Below, in pieces: positions 13,480 to 14,280 of a DNA stretch of 14,280 nt. The DNA lies in contig JAQTLJ010000013.1 in the NCBI GenBank assembly GCA_028714935.1, positions 1 to 14,280 on the forward strand, read 5' to 3'. Made by a program: the position numbers and the translations under genes. The stretch is from Candidatus Margulisiibacteriota bacterium (GTDB lineage Bacteria; Margulisbacteria; WOR-1; O2-12-FULL-45-9). Under the pieces are notes generated by a model, which saw only the letters and a list, made by a program, of their open reading frames with translations, ran no database searches and had not been told where the DNA came from. The stretch's first letter is position 1. Each line of letters starts with the position of its first letter.

Positions 13480-13495
13480 AATGTTTATCATTATG
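13477..13495. promoter_or_regulatory. Fur-box-like dyad over the glnA start point
   Basis: ATAATG at 13478-13483 and CATTAT at 13489-13494 are an inverted repeat around TTTAT. The 19-base window 13477-13495 agrees with the classical Fur consensus at 15 of 19 positions by my count. It overlaps the -10 box and is centred on the predicted transcription start, an ideal place for a repressor. The region is AT-rich, so chance similarity is possible. Confidence 0.35.
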
Positions 13496-13512
13496 TCGAA
13501 GGGGGATTAAAA

Positions 13513-14280
13513 ATGGCATTAGACGCGGCGTCAAAAGAAGTTCTGGAAAGGGCAAAAACAGACGGCGTCCATTTTGTCAATCTGCAATTCACCGATATTC
13601 TGGGGTCCATTAAATCCGTCGCCATCCCGGCCGAACGCCTGGCGGACGTGCTGGAGAAGGGGATATGGTTCGACGGCTCAAGCATTTTAGGTTTTGTCCG
13701 GATCTGCGAATCAGACATGATCCTGCGGCCGGACCCGGCGACTTACGCTGTGACCCCCTGGACGCCTGCGGAGCGGAAATCGGCCCGGTTTCTCTGCGAT
13801 ATCCACACTCCCGACGGCCAGCCATTCGAGGGCGACCCCCGGTCGATCCTCAAGAAGGCACTGGCCGAAACGAGCAAACTCGGCTACGTTTATAATTGCG
13901 GTCCAGAGGTCGAGTTTTACCTCTTCAAGAAAGAAGATTCGAAGATCACGACCTCACCGCACGATATTGGCGGTTACTTCGACTATTCTCCGCGCGACAT
14001 GGCGAGCAATGTCCGCAAGGATATCGTCATCGCCCTGGAGCAGATGGGGCTGACGGCCGAGATGTCGCACCACGAATGCGGCCCCGGCCAGCACGAGATC
14101 GATGTCCGCTACGCTGATGCGCTGACGGCGGCTGATAATGCGATCACTTTAAAGTACACGATCAAGGCGATCGCCCAGCGGCACGATCTCTATGCTTCCT
14201 TCATGCCCAAGCCGTTGTACAAGCAGGCCGGGAGCGGCATGCATGTCCACCAGTCGTTCTTTGACAAGAAAGGGAAGAAC
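13513..14280 (+). CDS. glnA: Glutamine synthetase type I, N-terminal 256 codons
   Basis: This gene is cut by the right edge of the window, with 256 codons and no stop visible. The enzyme makes glutamine from glutamate, ammonia and ATP. The N-terminal beta-grasp domain carries the usual FTDILGSIKSVAIP (26-39) and FDGSSILGFVRICESDM (53-69). The catalytic part begins with EVEFYLF (132-138), HHE at 186-188 and GQHEID (192-197), which provide metal and substrate ligands, and SGMHVHQS (241-248) with the active-site histidine H244. The residues after HHE read CGPGQHE where many homologues have VAPGQHE. ATG 13513 has AAGGGGGA 6 bases upstream. The adenylylation-site region and the rest of the active site lie outside, so the regulatory type cannot be judged. 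It has its own promoter with a Fur-like dyad. Confidence 0.97.
   Translation, partial: MALDAASKEVLERAKTDGVHFVNLQFTDILGSIKSVAIPAERLADVLEKGIWFDGSSILGFVRICESDMILRPDPATYAVTPWTPAERKSARFLCDIHTPDGQPFEGDPRSILKKALAETSKLGYVYNCGPEVEFYLFKKEDSKITTSPHDIGGYFDYSPRDMASNVRKDIVIALEQMGLTAEMSHHECGPGQHEIDVRYADALTAADNAITLKYTIKAIAQRHDLYASFMPKPLYKQAGSGMHVHQSFFDKKGKN

Noticed and set aside
13665..14117. Plus-strand ORFs at 13665-13895 and 13896-14117
   Set aside because: Both are out-of-frame shadows of glnA, whose true frame is open from 13513 to the window edge.
1..14280. tRNA, rRNA, CRISPR array, transposase, integrase or toxin-antitoxin pair
   Set aside because: No cloverleaf-like sequence, direct repeat array, or mobile-element protein was seen on either strand; the only phage-related trace is the ORF6N domain.

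Overview
The window reads as one strand of a bacterial chromosome of roughly 50% GC. It has dense gene packing, short or negative intergenic distances and AGGAGG-type ribosome binding sites. A type I signal peptide on the peptide-binding protein, a lipoprotein, a pseudopilin and a sigma-54 activator suggest a diderm (Gram-negative-type) organism. No rRNA or clade-specific marker is present, so I do not name a phylum. Divergence from textbook sequences and the minimal gene versions would suit an uncultured candidate-phylum lineage, but that is inference.

Layout. (1) Positions 1-1739: the tail of an unrecognised gene overlaps metG, a short methionyl-tRNA synthetase. (2) Positions 1740-5291: a compact plus-strand unit of ORF6N-domain DNA-binding protein, GspF/PilC-type membrane platform, GspG-like pseudopilin and an oligopeptide-binding protein. 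All junctions except one are overlaps. A good sigma-54 (-24/-12) match lies in the gap just before the ORF6N gene. GC content falls to about 40% or below from about 1260 to about 2700. (3) Positions 5336-6808, minus strand: a 490-residue protein with a sigma-70 region 4 module followed by what look like several winged-helix repeats and no sigma region 2. It sits between the peptide-binding gene and its presumed permease genes. (4) Positions 6902-9487: two DppB/DppC-type permeases and one short DppD-type ATPase, overlapping, followed by a 33-residue single-span membrane protein with a strong ribosome binding site. (5) Positions 9494-12276, minus strand: enolase with its own promoter and a hairpin leader, preceded by an NtrC-family sigma-54 response regulator. 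(6) Positions 12344-14280: a lipoprotein with two Ig-like regions and a DNRLRE-type domain, then the first 256 codons of glutamine synthetase (glnA), open at the window edge.

How the parts fit. The peptide-binding protein plus DppBCD form an ABC peptide importer whose operon appears split by the region-4 regulator. GspF and the pseudopilin are pieces of a type II secretion or type IV pilus-like machine, and the sigma-54 site in front of them pairs naturally with the sigma-54 activator encoded 9 kb away, though that link is inferred. The most distinctive regulatory structure is the 67-bp divergent region between the response regulator and the lipoprotein. Two extended -10 promoters face away from each other with -35 boxes that overlap almost completely. 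Both would give leaderless mRNAs, and a perfect 16-bp palindrome lies just inside the regulator gene. A third apparently leaderless promoter drives dppB. No tRNA, rRNA, CRISPR array, transposase or convincing rho-independent terminator was seen.
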